DNA of 64,000 nt from NCBI GenBank assembly GCA_963921935.1, contig OY998185.1:558001-622000 (forward strand), given 5' to 3'. Made by a program: the position numbers and the translations under genes. Below the pieces are notes generated by a model, which searched no databases, was not told the origin of the DNA, and was given only the letters and a program-made list of their open reading frames with translations. This stretch comes from Galeruca laticollis. Its lineage: Eukaryota > Arthropoda > Insecta > Coleoptera > Chrysomelidae. Positions within the stretch are counted from its first letter, which is position 1. Every line of letters starts with the position of its first letter. Below, in pieces: positions 10,215-22,720 of this stretch.

Positions 10215-11938
10215 TAACTCAAAACTTTAATTTCTTGGGAAATTGTTAAATTGGCTTCTTAGTTGGTACCAAAATTCTAATTATGTATAGCTAACGGCAG
10301 ATATATATGAGGCATTAAGAAGAAGTGCAATTACTTTACTAAATATTATTATTAGAGATGGAAAATTGATATTAGTTAGAAAATGTTTATATTGTGAATT
10401 TTTAAGAATCAAAGATTCAGTTCCTACTCATTATTTCGTATTAGATTCATCTGTATAAACATCTAAGTGGATAATAGCTATTTTATGAGTAGAATACTAT
10501 ATTTTGTTCACGTCTCGGTCCACGATTATTAACTATTTATAAAACTTTTTATCAAACAAAACTATTTGGAACCTAAATTACAAAAAACTACTATTATAAT
10601 AATTATTTTTTATATTTTATTGATCAAATTGTATGTAATAATGAAAAAATTAAATCACTAATTATTTATATTAACAGTTACATTTGTGCCACTTGTAAAA
10701 TTGATGACAGGAACAGTAGATGTATTTATCGCGTATTCATAGGTGGAAATAACACTTTAAGGTGGATTTCCAGAGATCCGTTTTGTGATTGGTGGAAAAA
10801 TTAAAAATTTGCAAGCCTCCAAATATTTGTCCGAAAGTTTTAATTTTCGTCCGCCATGGGAAAAAGTTGAAAAATGTTCAACTTTTATCCGTCGTCCGAT
10901 CTGATTTAACTTAACTTTTTCATGATCTGCTATTTTTTGGCGATATTATTTCAGAATGAATAATAATAATTATAATGAAAGACGATTGAAAGCAACGAAC
11001 AGTGTGCTGTTAATTGCAATTGTCTGAGAAAGAGGAGGAAGAAAAAATATCCTCCTAGTTGTCATTCAAGTTACCAAATTTAAAAGTGATGTTACTATTT
11101 TTGTTACTAAAACGTACGATTGTTTCCAAGCAATGGAAATTGGTATTTTCATTCATTCGATACGACGTGATACGACTAACAATCCGACATCGGATGACGG
11201 ATCTGCGGAAATATACTTTGGTGGAGGTATTTGACTGTTGCATCCAATAAACTATTATCGAATTAGAAATTTTTCGTGCTTATATTCAACAGCTTGGATG
11301 TTAAATTTATATATACCTATTCGTAGCGTAGTGGTATACAAACCATGCTGCGAAAAAGAAGATTGAAAAGTGCGGGCTTCGAATTCACTAATTTAGATAA
11401 ATCTCAATTCTTACAACACAAATAATAGTGCAAAGCATACGTATACAATTCATTTGATTTTCCATTCACCACATTTTTAAACATAACATTTCAATAGGTT
11501 TATAGATTTTATTCTCATCATTTGTTATTAATCATTGCATTTCATTTCCTTTTTTATCGACATTGCATACAAATTACAGATTTCTATAAATTTATGTCCC
11601 TAACAAATAAATATTTTCCGTGTCTAATATTACGGCCTGCGTCAACTTAATTAGTTGAGCTTTGTTTCTTGTTAAAGTTCTGTATCAGGTTACAGATAGC
11701 CTTGAATTATTTATTGACGATCTGCAATGATTATTAACATGACTTATTTTAATTTTTTTTTATTTATCTTTATGATTATATTACTATGAAATTAATTGGA
11801 CATCTTTGTAAATACATAGAATTGATGAATTTTAAAGAAATATAATTGACAAATGATTATTTCTTTATAGTATATAATAAATTCAATATTATTTATATGC
11901 TTGTCTATTCTGCATACGCTATATAGAATTTCATAATT
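10215..11938. other. AT-rich intron sequence, mostly featureless
   Basis: I see no gene here apart from the tRNA-like segment listed separately. Overlapping open frames at 11055-11250 on both strands are short, unsupported and have no recognisable domain. Confidence 0.5.
11318..11397 (+). repeat. tRNA-derived (SINE-like) segment
   Basis: TAGCGTAGTGGTATAC resembles a pol III box A (TRGCNNAGTGG). About 45 bp later GGGCTTCGAATTCAC resembles box B (GGTTCGANTCC). The anticodon arm does not fold convincingly, so this is either a decayed tRNA pseudogene or the head of a SINE. Confidence 0.4.
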
Positions 11939-12099
11939 CTATTCCACATATTTTTTTTTTATTTACAAGCAAGTCGCATCTACCACTGGGGTAATTAGCG
12001 ACACAAATATGGGTTGTTTATAGTTTAGTTAAAATGTTAATGTCACTTAGATATTTAAAAAGGTTCTGTGTATTACAGTTTTCGCCAAGAACTTGGTCT

Positions 12100-15000
12100 A
12101 AATTGTTGCTGAGGTTGTTATCTTGTCTTGATTGTTGGAATTTTGGGCAATCGGTTATTGTTTGACAGTAAGCTGGATCTTGCATAATTCACATTTTGGG
12201 GGTTCACTTTTAGTAATTAAGTAACTATGAGTAAGTTTGGTGTGGCCTATTCGTAACCTAGTCAGTTTAACTTGAAGCGATCTTTTGTTTGTTGGCTGCG
12301 CTCGAGGTTTCACTTCCGGTTTCACGTCGCGTAGTTTCGATTGGGACGATTGCCACTCGATTTGCCACAATTTTAGCACTTTTGATTTAAGTAGCGGTTT
12401 TATGTCGTTATACACTACCGTTTGCACTTCACTTACGGTTTCACTAATTGCTGCTTGTCGTGATTTGCGATCGGCTTCTTCGTTTCCTTGAAGGCCAGTA
12501 TGAGAAGGAACCCAAAGTATTTCCACAAAGTTATTGGAATGTTGCAACTGCGATAATTCGACTTTAATTTGGAGGGCTATTGGATGTGTGGGATAAAGTT
12601 GATTGATAATATGGATTGAGTTAAGAGAGTCTGTTATTATGAGGGATCTTGAAGTATTTTTTGGTTTTATGTGAATAAGTGCTTGAAGAATGGCGTATAG
12701 TTCTCCAGTGCAGACGCTGCTTATTTCGGGTAACTTGAATTGTAGTGTACTGTTTTGCATGATCACTGCCGCGCCTACACCATCAGAGGTTTTGGATGCG
12801 TCTGTATATGCGAGGTGAAATTGTGGATATTTGTCAAGTATGGAGGCAAATGTTTTCCTAATTAGAGTATGGGGGGTTTCTAATTTGTTAAATTTGCACA
12901 GTGAAGTGTCGCTGGGAGAGATATTGATCGACCATGGAGGGGGAGTTTTAATTTTGTTGGAAAGGAAGCGGGGACGTTTGATTTGGAGTTCTGTGAGAAT
13001 TTTACTAGCTCTTGCATAGAATGGTGGGTCTGTTTTGATATTTGCCGAATGTAAAGTTTTGTAGTGCTTGGTCAGTATGTTAATGTAGACTGGATTCTGC
13101 TGGTTTGTGCTGATGGATAGTGCGTATGAAGCGGAAAGGTATTTTCTCCGGAGTTGTAGAGAAGGTTCCCCGGTTTCGCACTGTAGGCTTTTTATTGGAC
13201 TTGAACAGAATGCTCCTGTTGCTATTCTTAGTGCTGTGTTTTGAATGGTTTAGAGTAGTTTTTTTTAGCTGTTGCGTATACTATAGAGCCGTAGTCTATC
13301 TTTGAGCGAATGAGTGTTTTATATATGTGCATTAGACAGGTATAGTCAGATCCCCAGGATTTGCTTGAGAGTGTTTTCATAAGGTTTATACCGTTTTGGC
13401 ATGATTTTTTAATATGTAGTATGTGTTTCTTCCAGCTGAGTTTTTTGTCAACAATCATTCCAAGAAATCTGATGTTATCGACATAGTTTAGGGAAATGTT
13501 GTTAAGTTTGAGTTCAGGAGACACAGGATTGTGTTTTCTAGAAAATAATATGCATTTGGTCTTCTCTGTTGAAAATTGCAGTCCCGTGAGTTTAGACCAG
13601 TTTTGAAGTTGGTTTAATGTTTCTTGGATGTGTTTCTGAATTGAGTCGATGTTCTTACCTTTGGAGAATATTACCAAATCGTCAGCATATAACCTGCCTT
13701 TGACTAGTTTGGAATGATGGTTTAATATGTCGTTGACCGCGATCAGGAAAAGTGTTGAACTAATGACTGATCCTTGGGGAGTCCCGTTAGTTTGTTGTTT
13801 TAGAGTTGAAGTTGTGTTATTGGTACGAACACGAAAGAAACGATTATTAAGAAAATTTTGTATGAATTTTAGGATGTTTCCTTTGATGCCCCATGAATGA
13901 AGAGTTTTGATAATGCCATGACGCCACGCTGTATCGAAGGCTTTTGTGATATCGATGAAAACTGCAAGGCAATCTTGTTTGTTCGCGAAAGATTCGTGGA
14001 TTTCGGATTCCAAATCAATGAGATTGTCTAATGTTGACCTGTTTTGACGGAAACCGCTTTGTTCTTGTATTAAAAGGTTTCTGTCTTCTAATGTCCACAA
14101 TAGTCTTTTGTTTATGATTTTTTCCATTATTTTGCTTAGTGCGTTGGTAAGCGATATTGGTCGGTATGAAGTTAACTTAGTTCTTGGGTAGTTTGCCTTT
14201 GGTATGGGTATGACGATTGCCTGTGACCACGTGGATGGGAAAATATTTTTTGTCCAGATTAGGTTGAATATTTGGAGAAGGTATGACTTGGCAATATGAG
14301 GGAGTTTTTGGAGAAAGATTAATGGAATATTATCAGGTCCTGGGGCAGAATTTTTGGTTGTGTCTAAGGAAAAATTAAGTTCGTCTATAGTTAACGGGAT
14401 ATTAAGTATGTTGTTGTCATGGTCATCGTAATCTAAGAATTCGGCTTCTTTAGTAGTTTTAAATTCCAGAAATTCTTGTGAGTAATTTGAGTTGCTCGAG
14501 TTGTGCTCAAAATGTGTTGCAAATAATTCGGTCATGTCTTCGTTAGTTGAGACTGTGCTATTGTTGTGAGCTATAAAAGGAATTTTTGTAAATTTGTTTT
14601 TTCCTAATATTTTTCTTAGATTTTGCCACATGGTACTTAAAGGCGTAGAGCTGTTTATGTTGGATGCGAACGCTTTCCAGGAGTTTTTTCTAGCATTCTT
14701 TGTGATGTATCTTGCTTGGGCTCTTCTTCTCTTATAGTCTACTAGGTTCCCCAGTGATTTATTTCGTTTTAATTTATTAAATGACGCTTTGTATAGTTTA
14801 ATAGCTTTATCGCATTCAGTATTCCACCACGGCAGTGGTGTATGTTTTTTTAGTGCTTTTGTTTTTCCTATAAATTTTTCTGCTGCATCGGTGATAATTT
14901 TTGTGAATGAGTTCAAAATGTTGTCGATGTTATGGTTTTCTAGATTAACGGGAAGTAGAGCGACGTTTTCTTCAATGTAATTACTGAAATTTGGCCAATC

Positions 15001-15717
15001 AGCATGTTTTATTTTCCATTTTGAAACAGTAGGGTATGTAGTGACGGAGTTTTGATCGGAGATCGTGATTTTGATTGGATAATGGTCGCTTCCATATAAA
15101 TATGGTATAGTGTCCCAGGAAATTAGAGGTGAGATAGTTGGATGGCATATTGATAAATCGATTGCTGATTTCGTGCTTGTGTGAATATTAACTCTTGTAG
15201 GCCTACCGTCATTTAAAATATTTAGATTATGTGCATCTAGGATGTTTCCGATTGTTCTGCCTTTTGCGTTAAAACCTGTTGATCCCCAAATAGGATTGTG
15301 GCTATTAAAATCACCCAGTAAAATTAGAGGTGATGGAACTTGTGACAAAATGTTAGTGATGTCTTGTGAGGTAATTACTTGATCAGGAGGGATATATATG
15401 TTGCAGATATTAATTGTTTGAGGAATTTTGATAGAAATTGCTATTGCTTCTAAGTTTGTATTAAGTGTTATATTGTGTGCTTCGTATGAAGTATTTACAT
15501 AGATGGCTACGCCTCCGCTTGCTTTTCCCGCGTTGTTTCTGTTTCTGTAAAAACAGGAATAATTGTTGAAGTTGTGATTGTGTTGTCCTTTGAAATTAGT
15601 TTCTTGAAGACAAATAATTGATGGTGAAGTTTCGTGTATAAGTATTTTGAGCATTTCATAATGGGTGTAAAACCCATTTATGTTCCATTGCGATAAATTG
15701 AAGATAATATTATGCAA
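12100..15717 (-). pseudogene. LINE ORF2: APE endonuclease, reverse transcriptase, RNase H
   Basis: The frame 15717-13228 (829 codons) has the APE endonuclease (SQWNING, CLQETNF, LLGDFNSHNPIWGS, YGSDHYPI). It then has the RT: NSAPGPDNIP, the first catalytic Asp in VFIDITKAFDTAW, NGTPQGSVISS, and RLYADDLVIFSKG. At an A-run near 13262-13269 the frame shifts, with a stop just after it. The continuing frame carries a complete RNase HI domain: AYTDASKT (12821 region), CTGELYAILQAL, IITDSLNS and NEEADRKS hold all four acidic residues. An indel near 12155-12170 breaks the last codons before the 3' UTR. No ATG lies in the ORF1/ORF2 overlap; the first in-frame ATG (near 15660) would cut the APE start. 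Start by reinitiation at TTG or by frameshifting is inferred. Confidence 0.88.
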
Positions 15718-17197
15718 GTTCTGTTAGGGATTCCTGAGATGTGGCAAGGGAAACGTCAGATTCGGCATCTTCACCTGATTTTAAAAGCTTCAGTTGTTTC
15801 ATAATTCTCTTTTTTGTTTTAGTGCATTTGGTCTTTATTTGGCGGTCAGAGGTATATGAATGTATTTTGGTTAAGAGTTGTAATAGTTCTAGTATATCAG
15901 AGGTATAATCTTTTGCTGTACTGAGAGGGTCCACTGATCCTTGTACGTTCTCAAAAAAGTCGATTGTTTGTTCGAAAGATATTATTTGAGTTTCATTGTC
16001 GAATAATTCTTTGATAGGTGCCATTTGATTTTCCAGTATGATAGTTGATTTAGAAGTGGATTTCGCTTTTTTGAGTTTTGCATCTGGTTTACTGAAGCTT
16101 GTGTAAGATGTTGTAGTATCGGAAGGAGGTGTTATGATTTCGGTAATATTTCTTTTCGAAGCTGCTTTATTTTTTGGGTTTTCGATGTCAGTAGCCGTCG
16201 ATGTTTGTGGAGAATTTGATATTATTTCAAGGGATCTTTTGATGCCATGTGTTTCAGCAAGGTGAGTGATATTCGAAGCTGTGGTAGCTGTTGTTATATT
16301 TGCTTCGATGGGCATGGTGGTTGAAATTGAAGATATATCTGTTAGTGGCTTAGCGCTTTGCTCGTTTACTGAGTTTAGAGTAGATTGACTGGTTGTAGTT
16401 GTTGAGTTTGGTGAAGAAGTGTCGTCTGTTGGTTGAGGAGGCAACTTTGAAGTGCAAGTGTTAGATAAGTGACCATGTTGTTTGCAATGATAACACAAAT
16501 TATCTACAGCGAGAAAAATACGGTATGTGGTGTCATCATAAGTTATCAAAACTCAGTCTGGTATTGGAATTGTGGGAGGTACAATGTATACTTGCCTCCT
16601 GAAACTGAATATGTGTTTATAGTCGGGGTTGGTGGTGCCTATTCTTAAAAAGGAAATTGCAGAAGACAGCTTGAAGCCGAGTTGTTGAAGTTCCCTCTGT
16701 AGTACGTCGTGTGGAATGGTGGGACATACATTGGATAAAAGTAGCGTTTCGTTTGGTGTGATAAGTCTGCGTGCTTGTATCACTTCGTTATTGATCTTTA
16801 TGCGCACATCATGTTTAATGATAAAATCATCTACGATTTCCTTACTTGAGAGGTAAATACATATCCGATTGTTTGAGATTCTAGATGTGAATAATATGTT
16901 TTTCGGACTTATCGTGGAGCCAATAGCCAGGAGATATTCTTCTAATTTAATATTGTTTAGAGAACTAAAAACGATGGCTTGAAGTTTAGATGGGAAAGTG
17001 GGTATGGTAGGTTGTTGAGGTTGGCTAGCTACTTTGGAGTACGAAGGTTGAGATGAAGGTGGAGGTTGAGGTAAGACTTGTTGTTTTGGTATCGTTGAAT
17101 GTTGAGTTGGAATTGAGTGTTGAGCTGAAGGTACATGTTGAGATAAAGGTGACTGATTATTGATGTTGTCGCTGGTTATAATATTGTCGGTTTCCAT
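15710..17197 (-). pseudogene. LINE ORF1 (nucleic-acid-binding Gag-like protein), one internal stop
   Basis: A single - strand frame runs from ATG at 17197 (METDNIITSDN) to the stop at 15710, 495 codons counting one internal TGA at 16553-16555. The first part is Gln/Pro/Ser-rich. An RRM-like segment with LLLSNVCPTIPHDVLQRELQ follows, then the CCHC knuckle CYHCKQHGHLSNTC just after the TGA. The rest is Ser/Thr-rich with a basic nuclear-signal-like stretch (KLKKAKSTSKS). ORF1 protein coats the element RNA. The TGA replaces one codon between the RRM-like part and the knuckle and is the only lesion seen. The end overlaps the start of ORF2 by a few bases. Confidence 0.85.
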
Positions 17198-17519
17198 GTT
17201 CCGCTAAGGTTCGTTTTGCCTGAATACGGCTCTGTCCCGCATCGGATCCAACTGATAAGGCTGGTAAATGGTACGATACCGGTTTCAATTGTTATTGAAT
17301 GAATGTGTTTATGTTGAAATATAACACAATTTCTTAATAAAAAAGCAAATTTAGGCTTACTTTGTTAGTCCGTGTCATTCACTATGTAGTTATGATCACT
17401 TGTATACTGTTTTTATTTAAATTATTTATGATATTTCACTGTGATGTACGAATTTCTCGGAGCTGATTTTAAAAACACGTTGTGTAGTTTTCGATCAGGG
17501 CCGACCCTATTCCACATAT

Positions 17520-18204
17520 AATTTACCTTTCATTATCACTAAATTTTGTTGTAAATGATCTTATTTAATGAAATTCTCTTTCAAATTAGAAACTATATGA
17601 AATTTTTTTTAAGTCACATTTCAATTGCATAAAATTTTGTTAAACTTAATAAAACCAAGTGTCTTTGTCTGAAACATTTCAACATTTGATTTTATGTATC
17701 TGACAAATTTTTTTTTATAATACAATTTATTTCATTGACCTTTATGATCTAGTCAAATATCTTAAAACTTTAAGCTTAAAATCAACTTAGTTAGTCTTTC
17801 AAAAGAAATTTTACTACAAGACTTTATACCTTTGATAGTCTGTGCTAAACAAATTGAATTTTTGTAATTATAATTTGCACTCTATTATGACCTACCATCT
17901 GAACATTTCTTGTTCATTTTATGATTGAATGTTCTAGAGAAAACTTAATTTGTTTATCATATGTTATTTAAAGGTTATTGGTATCTAGCGATATATGTTT
18001 TTTATCATTTTTATCTTTATATTTTATTCCTAACTGAGCATATCATATCAACTTTCCCTGAACTTTTACAAATCTTATTCTGGTATTCATTCCAGAATAA
18101 ATTGGTAAACGTTCACACTAATAAAATTTGCATTATGATTTGAAAGTTATTTCCTCACATGTTTCTATATAACTTAAATCTATCTTTAATGTATTTATTT
18201 CCTA
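17520..18204 (-). other. Probable 3' flank of the minus-strand gypsy element
   Basis: AT-rich sequence between the LINE and the gypsy integrase C-terminus. In the - strand sense this is downstream of pol, where the 3' UTR/LTR is expected. I cannot define LTR ends. The + strand open frames here are Leu/Phe/Tyr-rich shadows. Confidence 0.35.
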
Positions 18205-21029
18205 TTATCTACTATGTACATTATTGTAATTTTCATTTGAGTGGTGATGGTATCTGTATAGTTGCGATATGTGGAAAATTCCATGAAGCTGTTCTGATTC
18301 AGGGTATTTTAATTCGTAACTATTTATGCCGTTTTCTGTGTTTATTTCATATGGACCTTCATAAAGCAGCTGTAATTTTATTAAACATTTGTTGTTCTTC
18401 TTATCAGGTATTCTTAGTGCTTTCAATAAAACATAGTCTCCTTTTTTAAATGTTGTTTTCTTGTGTCCGTCGTTCTTTTTGTTCATGTACTTTTGAGCAT
18501 TCTTTAAAATTCTCTCTTGTGTTTGTTTTAAAATGTCTTCATATTTTCCATTCACTTCACTTATCCATGGCCTATTCGCAGGTAGGTTATTCATTATTAT
18601 TGTTGGCGCTATATTTGTTATTTCGTTTGGAACACTGTTCATATATTCTATGATTTCATCTAAATTTTGTTCCCACAATCAGTGTTCTGAGTGTACTAAA
18701 ATTCTTAAGTATTTCACTATTTCTTTTATTATTCTTTCAGCTGGATTTGCACAAGAATGTCTAATGCTTGTGTAAATTGGTTGTACATTTGATTTCATTA
18801 AACAAATTTGTAAATTTTTATTATTAAAATAACTGGCATTGTCCATTAGACATTTCTTTGGAATATCATATTTTATAAAATATTTAGTTAGGCAATCTTT
18901 TTAACTGTTTCTTTATTAGTTCTCTGGCAAGGATATGCAGCTGTGAATTTTGAGAAATGATCTATAATTACGAATATATGAGAGTCTCCTTCTCTGCTCC
19001 GTGTCAGGTTTGATATGAAATCTACTGCAATGAGTTCTAGTGGAAGTTTTGTTATTATAGATTTAGTTAAATTCTCATTATGATGATTTTTTTATTTTGC
19101 AAATTGGCATGTCTCACAACATTTGATTATTTGTTTGCATAAGTTTATCATTTTTACTAATACACTCCTATGTGATGATATTTCTTATGAAGCTCTTTTA
19201 ACATCTCTTTTGCCAAATTATCCGTTATTACATAAACTTCTTGATTATTTATTATTTTATAATACATATTATTTGAATTTGTTAAAGATTTTTGTTTTAT
19301 TTTATTGTCTAGGTTTCGTTGATCTTCTACTATTTTAATGTTTGTAAAATTTCCCATTATATTTTTCATTATGTTAATTCCTATTTTATATTTCCTTTTC
19401 ATTTTACATTTGTTTCCCTCCATTCTTGTGATAAGATCTGCCACTATATTTTTCTTTCCAGGTAGATAGTTTATGTCAAATGAATATTCTTGTAACAGTA
19501 AAGCCCATCTATGTATTCTACTGTTACCATACTTGTTGTTTAATATTGTGGTTAGAGCTTGGTTGTCAGTTTCTATTTTAAAATGATTTCCTATCAAATA
19601 AAATCTGAGTTTATCTACACAGAAGATAATACTTGCTATTTCTAGCTCACTTGTGCTGTAATTTTTTTCTGCAGGTTTTGTTGTCCTTGAAACAAAAGAA
19701 ATTGGAACTTCTATCCCATTTTGTGTTTGTAATAATACTCCTGCAAATCTGTGCAAAGATGCATCGGTTCTCAGAGTAAAAGTTTCATTATAATCTGGGT
19801 GATAAATTTTAATATTTTCAGTAATTGTTTTCTTGATGTTATTGAAAGCTTCTTCTTTCTTTTCATCCCATTTCCACCTGGTATTTTTCTTAAGTAACTC
19901 TAATAATGGGATTTTCATTTCTGTCAAATTCGGTCAGTCTTTTAAAATAGTGTAATAATCCTAAAAACCCTCTCAAAGTTCTTAGATTAGTTGGTCTCAC
20001 ATAATCTTTTATTATTCTAATTCTTTCTTCGCTTAGTGATACTCCTGTTTTGTCAATTTTATATCCTAAATATGTCACTTCTTCTTGGAAAAATGTACAC
20101 TTCTTTATGTTTAATTTAAGTCCAGCTTAATCTAATGCTTCAAAGATTATTTCTAGGTGTTTTAAGTGCTCTGGTTCATTTTTAGAAAAGATTAAAATAT
20201 CGATATAGTGTAGAGTAAAATTTTCATATTTATTTAGAATTTTATGTAGTACTATTAAAAGTGCTGATGTGGCTGATTGTAGACCAAAAGGTACAACTGT
20301 AAATCTGTATACGACTCCATCAACCATAAAACCAGTAAAATCTCTACTGTTTTCTGCTAATGGTATCAACCAAAAAGAATGTTTCAAATCCATTTTTGAG
20401 AATACTTTTGCTTCTGAAATCCTTCCCAATATGGCTCCTATAGTGAGAGGTGATTCATATTCTGGAATTGTATGTTTGTTTAAAACTCTACCATCCAGAT
20501 AAACTCTCAATTCTCCTGAACTTTTAACTGTTATTACAACTGGATTTATATAAGGTGTTGTGCTATATTCAATTATTTTATCATCTAACAATTTTTCTAT
20601 CAATTTTCTCATTTCTTCTTTGTACTTGTATGGTATCGGATAACTTTTTGCCTTGAATGTTTCCATATTTCTTACTTTTAATTCATGAATATAATCCTTC
20701 ACAACTCTTGATTTTTCTGAAAATAATCCCACATGTTTCTTTATTAACTTTCTTACTTCACTCTTAAATTCCTTACTACAAACAATATCTATACCACTCC
20801 AATTAAATTCAATTTTATTCATATTTCTTCCTACTTCCATTAAATTCTTTCTATTGACTTGCAACTCTTCCTCTTCTTCTTTCCAATTATCCTCTTCAAA
20901 TCTCATGTCTTCATTTTCTTCATATTCATACATAAAATTTATTTTATTTGTTTGTATTTTCCTTTTTCTTCCTAATTCCAATTCAATTCCGCTTATTATT
21001 AGATAATTTTTCTCATAATTAATCTTCAC
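18205..21029 (-). pseudogene. Gypsy-type pol: RT, RNase H and integrase, inactivated
   Basis: On the - strand, 21029-20127 holds an acidic linker and RT (SYPIPYKYKEEMRKLIEKLL, FSKMDLKHSFWLIPL, VPFGLQSATSAL). The polymerase core reads HYIDILIFS where the family has YIDD: one Asp codon is missing at about 20196-20209. Frame 20078-19890 continues the thumb (MTYLGYKIDKTGVSLSEERI, LRTLRGFLGLLHYF). Frame 19927-19157 holds RNase H (LRTDASLHRFAGV, STSELEIASI, ETDNQALTTIL) and the integrase zinc finger start (HKKYHHIG). The integrase core at 18700-19140 is only visible in pieces (LELIAVDFISNL, HIFVIIDHFSKF) with several stops. The C-terminal domain (18678-18205, GDYVLLKALRIPDKK, LYEGPYEINTENG) is open. 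It is not functional as a whole. Confidence 0.85.
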
Positions 21030-21039
21030 TTGATTAGTG

Positions 21040-21384
21040 TTTTTAAATGAAACTCAAGGTCTCTAGTTAATTCCACAATATAATACAAGTTATTGAAAAT
21101 TCTAAAAAATTGACAATTGTTTCGATAAATCAATTGATTATTATTACAATTCTTTCAAGAATCGACTCCCTTTAGAAGAGTCATACTGTATAGAGCTGGA
21201 GCAAATACATTAACATTTATTTGAGATAATTTCATCAAATTCTGAATAATATTAAATTTTACTTACCTTTTAAATGGTAAGTTGGAACCCTAAAACTTTT
21301 TAACATCATAGTAATACACCTTATTTATCTAAATTGAATCTTGAAAAATTTGTTTACTTACAATATTACAAATATTACAAATTG
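21040..21384 (+). repeat. Probable LTR end of a plus-strand gypsy, with a MITE-like arm
   Basis: This stretch lies directly before a PBS-like box, as an LTR should. Its first 90 bp (AATGAAACTC, TAATTCCACAATATAATACA, AATTGACAATTGTTTCGATA) match one arm of the inverted repeat at 51315-51545. Either the LTR contains the MITE or a MITE fragment borders it. The LTR start is not resolved. Confidence 0.4.
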
Positions 21385-21402
21385 TCGCAACCAACGTGGG
21401 GC
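21385..21402 (+). promoter_or_regulatory. tRNA-Lys-like primer-binding site
   Basis: TCGCAACCAACGTGGGGC matches the last 12 bases of the tRNA-Lys(1,2)-type PBS (CCAACGTGGGGC). It follows AT-rich LTR-like sequence and precedes a + strand Gag-like reading, so it would prime minus-strand DNA of a + oriented gypsy element. Confidence 0.6.
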
Positions 21403-21689
21403 TCTGAAAATAGCTAATTAAAATACTTCTGAGGAATTTCGAATTGATTAAAAATCATTTAAAATATTTGTATAAATGTTCTTGATATTCTGTTTATTCG
21501 GTATAAACAATATCAGGATGTCGAGACACATAACTTTGAGAGATGTGAGAGAGCAGTATTGAGAAATAAACTATTGAGAGTGTGAATGAGACAGGAGGAG
21601 ACGTAGCAGTAAGAGAAGAGCAAGAATTGAGATCACAAACTGGTGATATTAGAGTCTAGTATATGGACAAGGAAGAAATAGACAAGGGA

Positions 21690-22720
21690 ACAAAAGTAAA
21701 TCTGATGTGGGAGATGAATTTGACAGGTCAATAAAAGATTTGAGTGAAGAATGTGGAGAAGCATCACTGGTGAGAGTAAGAGAAGAGGATGTGAAAGCAC
21801 AGGAGAATAGTAGCAAGATGGATTTTCAGGATATGATAAGTATAATGCAAAATATGTTACGTACTATGAAAGAAGAAATTAGAGAAAATACAGAAAAATA
21901 GAAAAGAAATGCAGAATATGGAAGGGAACGTAACTAGGAAAAATAGATAAGAAATGCAGAATATGGAAGAGAACATAACTAGGAAAAATAGAGAAGAAAT
22001 GCAGAATATGGAATGGAACATAACTAGGAAAAATAGAGACGAAATTTAGAACATTCGAAAGGAGATCAACAAAAAACATGTTGAGAATTTGAGAGAGATA
22101 AAAAAGATAAGAGAAGATGACAATAAAATGAGTCAAGAAGTGGAAAGTTTTCGAGTGGACATGGAGGAGCAGGCTAAATGTATGAGAGTGGAAATACAAG
22201 GGAGTAGTGTCCAAATTAGGTCAGAAATAGAGAGAAATGTAGAGGAAAAATTAATTTATGCAGAGAGACAAATAGCAGAGAATTTTCCAGTAGATGTCAG
22301 GAGTGAAGTAGAGAAACAGACAGTTTTGAGAGGTTGGACAGGAAAATATACATGACAACAAACAAGAAGAAACTGATGTCTTGAAAAATATAATGGATCA
22401 TTAAGTTAAACAGTAGAGTGTATGAGGAAGTTTTTGATACATTTAAATGTGAATTGGAAGAGGAATTTGATAATGTAGACATGGAGATGAAAGTGCAAAA
22501 GACAGAATGTGTCAAAGGAAAAGAAGAATTTAGAGAAGAAATACGTAAAGTAGAACATAATAGTCAAAAAGAATTAGGGGAATTAAAACAACATGTAAAT
22601 GAAAATGGACAATGGATCATAAGTTTGAAAAAATAAACTCAAATAGGACAGGAGACAGAAGAGAAAGAACTCGGTATAGAAAATAGAATAAGACAACTAG
22701 ATGAAGATTTAAGAAGAGAA
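21690..22720 (+). pseudogene. Gag-like coiled-coil remnant of a plus-strand gypsy
   Basis: Fragments at 21707-21901, 22089-22355 and 22418-22636 are Glu/Lys/Arg-rich and alpha-helical (KMDFQDMISIMQNMLRTMKE; MREIKKIREDDNKMSQEVES). This is the style of the long coiled-coil N-terminus of some insect gypsy Gags. Frames are broken and no capsid core or zinc knuckle is seen before the reading dissolves near 22720. The first start is GTG rather than ATG. The assignment rests on composition and on the upstream PBS. Confidence 0.5.
21896..22040 (+). repeat. 44-bp triple tandem repeat within the Gag remnant
   Basis: The unit built on AAGAAATGCAGAATATGGAA and CATAACTAGGAAAAATAGA occurs three times with few differences. 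Because 44 is not a multiple of three, each copy shifts frame, and stops appear. Confidence 0.85.

Larger units (their letters stand above)
11939..17519 (-). mobile_element. Full-length I-group LINE with 13-bp target duplication
   Basis: The flanks carry the same 13-mer, CTATTCCACATAT, at 11939-11951 and 17507-17519. The - strand element between them is 5555 bp. It has a 5' UTR, ORF1 with a zinc knuckle, ORF2 with APE, RT and RNase H, and a 3' end in a TAAATAAAAAAAAAA tail (seen as poly-T from 11952). The whole is the signature of complete target-primed insertion. The target duplication is intact, so the insertion is fairly young despite a few coding lesions. Confidence 0.93.

Noticed and set aside
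12285..13305. Plus-strand open frames across the LINE
   Set aside because: They are shadows of the minus-strand RNase H and RT reading.
18159..18775. Plus-strand Phe/Leu-rich open frames suggesting membrane proteins
   Set aside because: They are antisense shadows of the AT-rich gypsy integrase.
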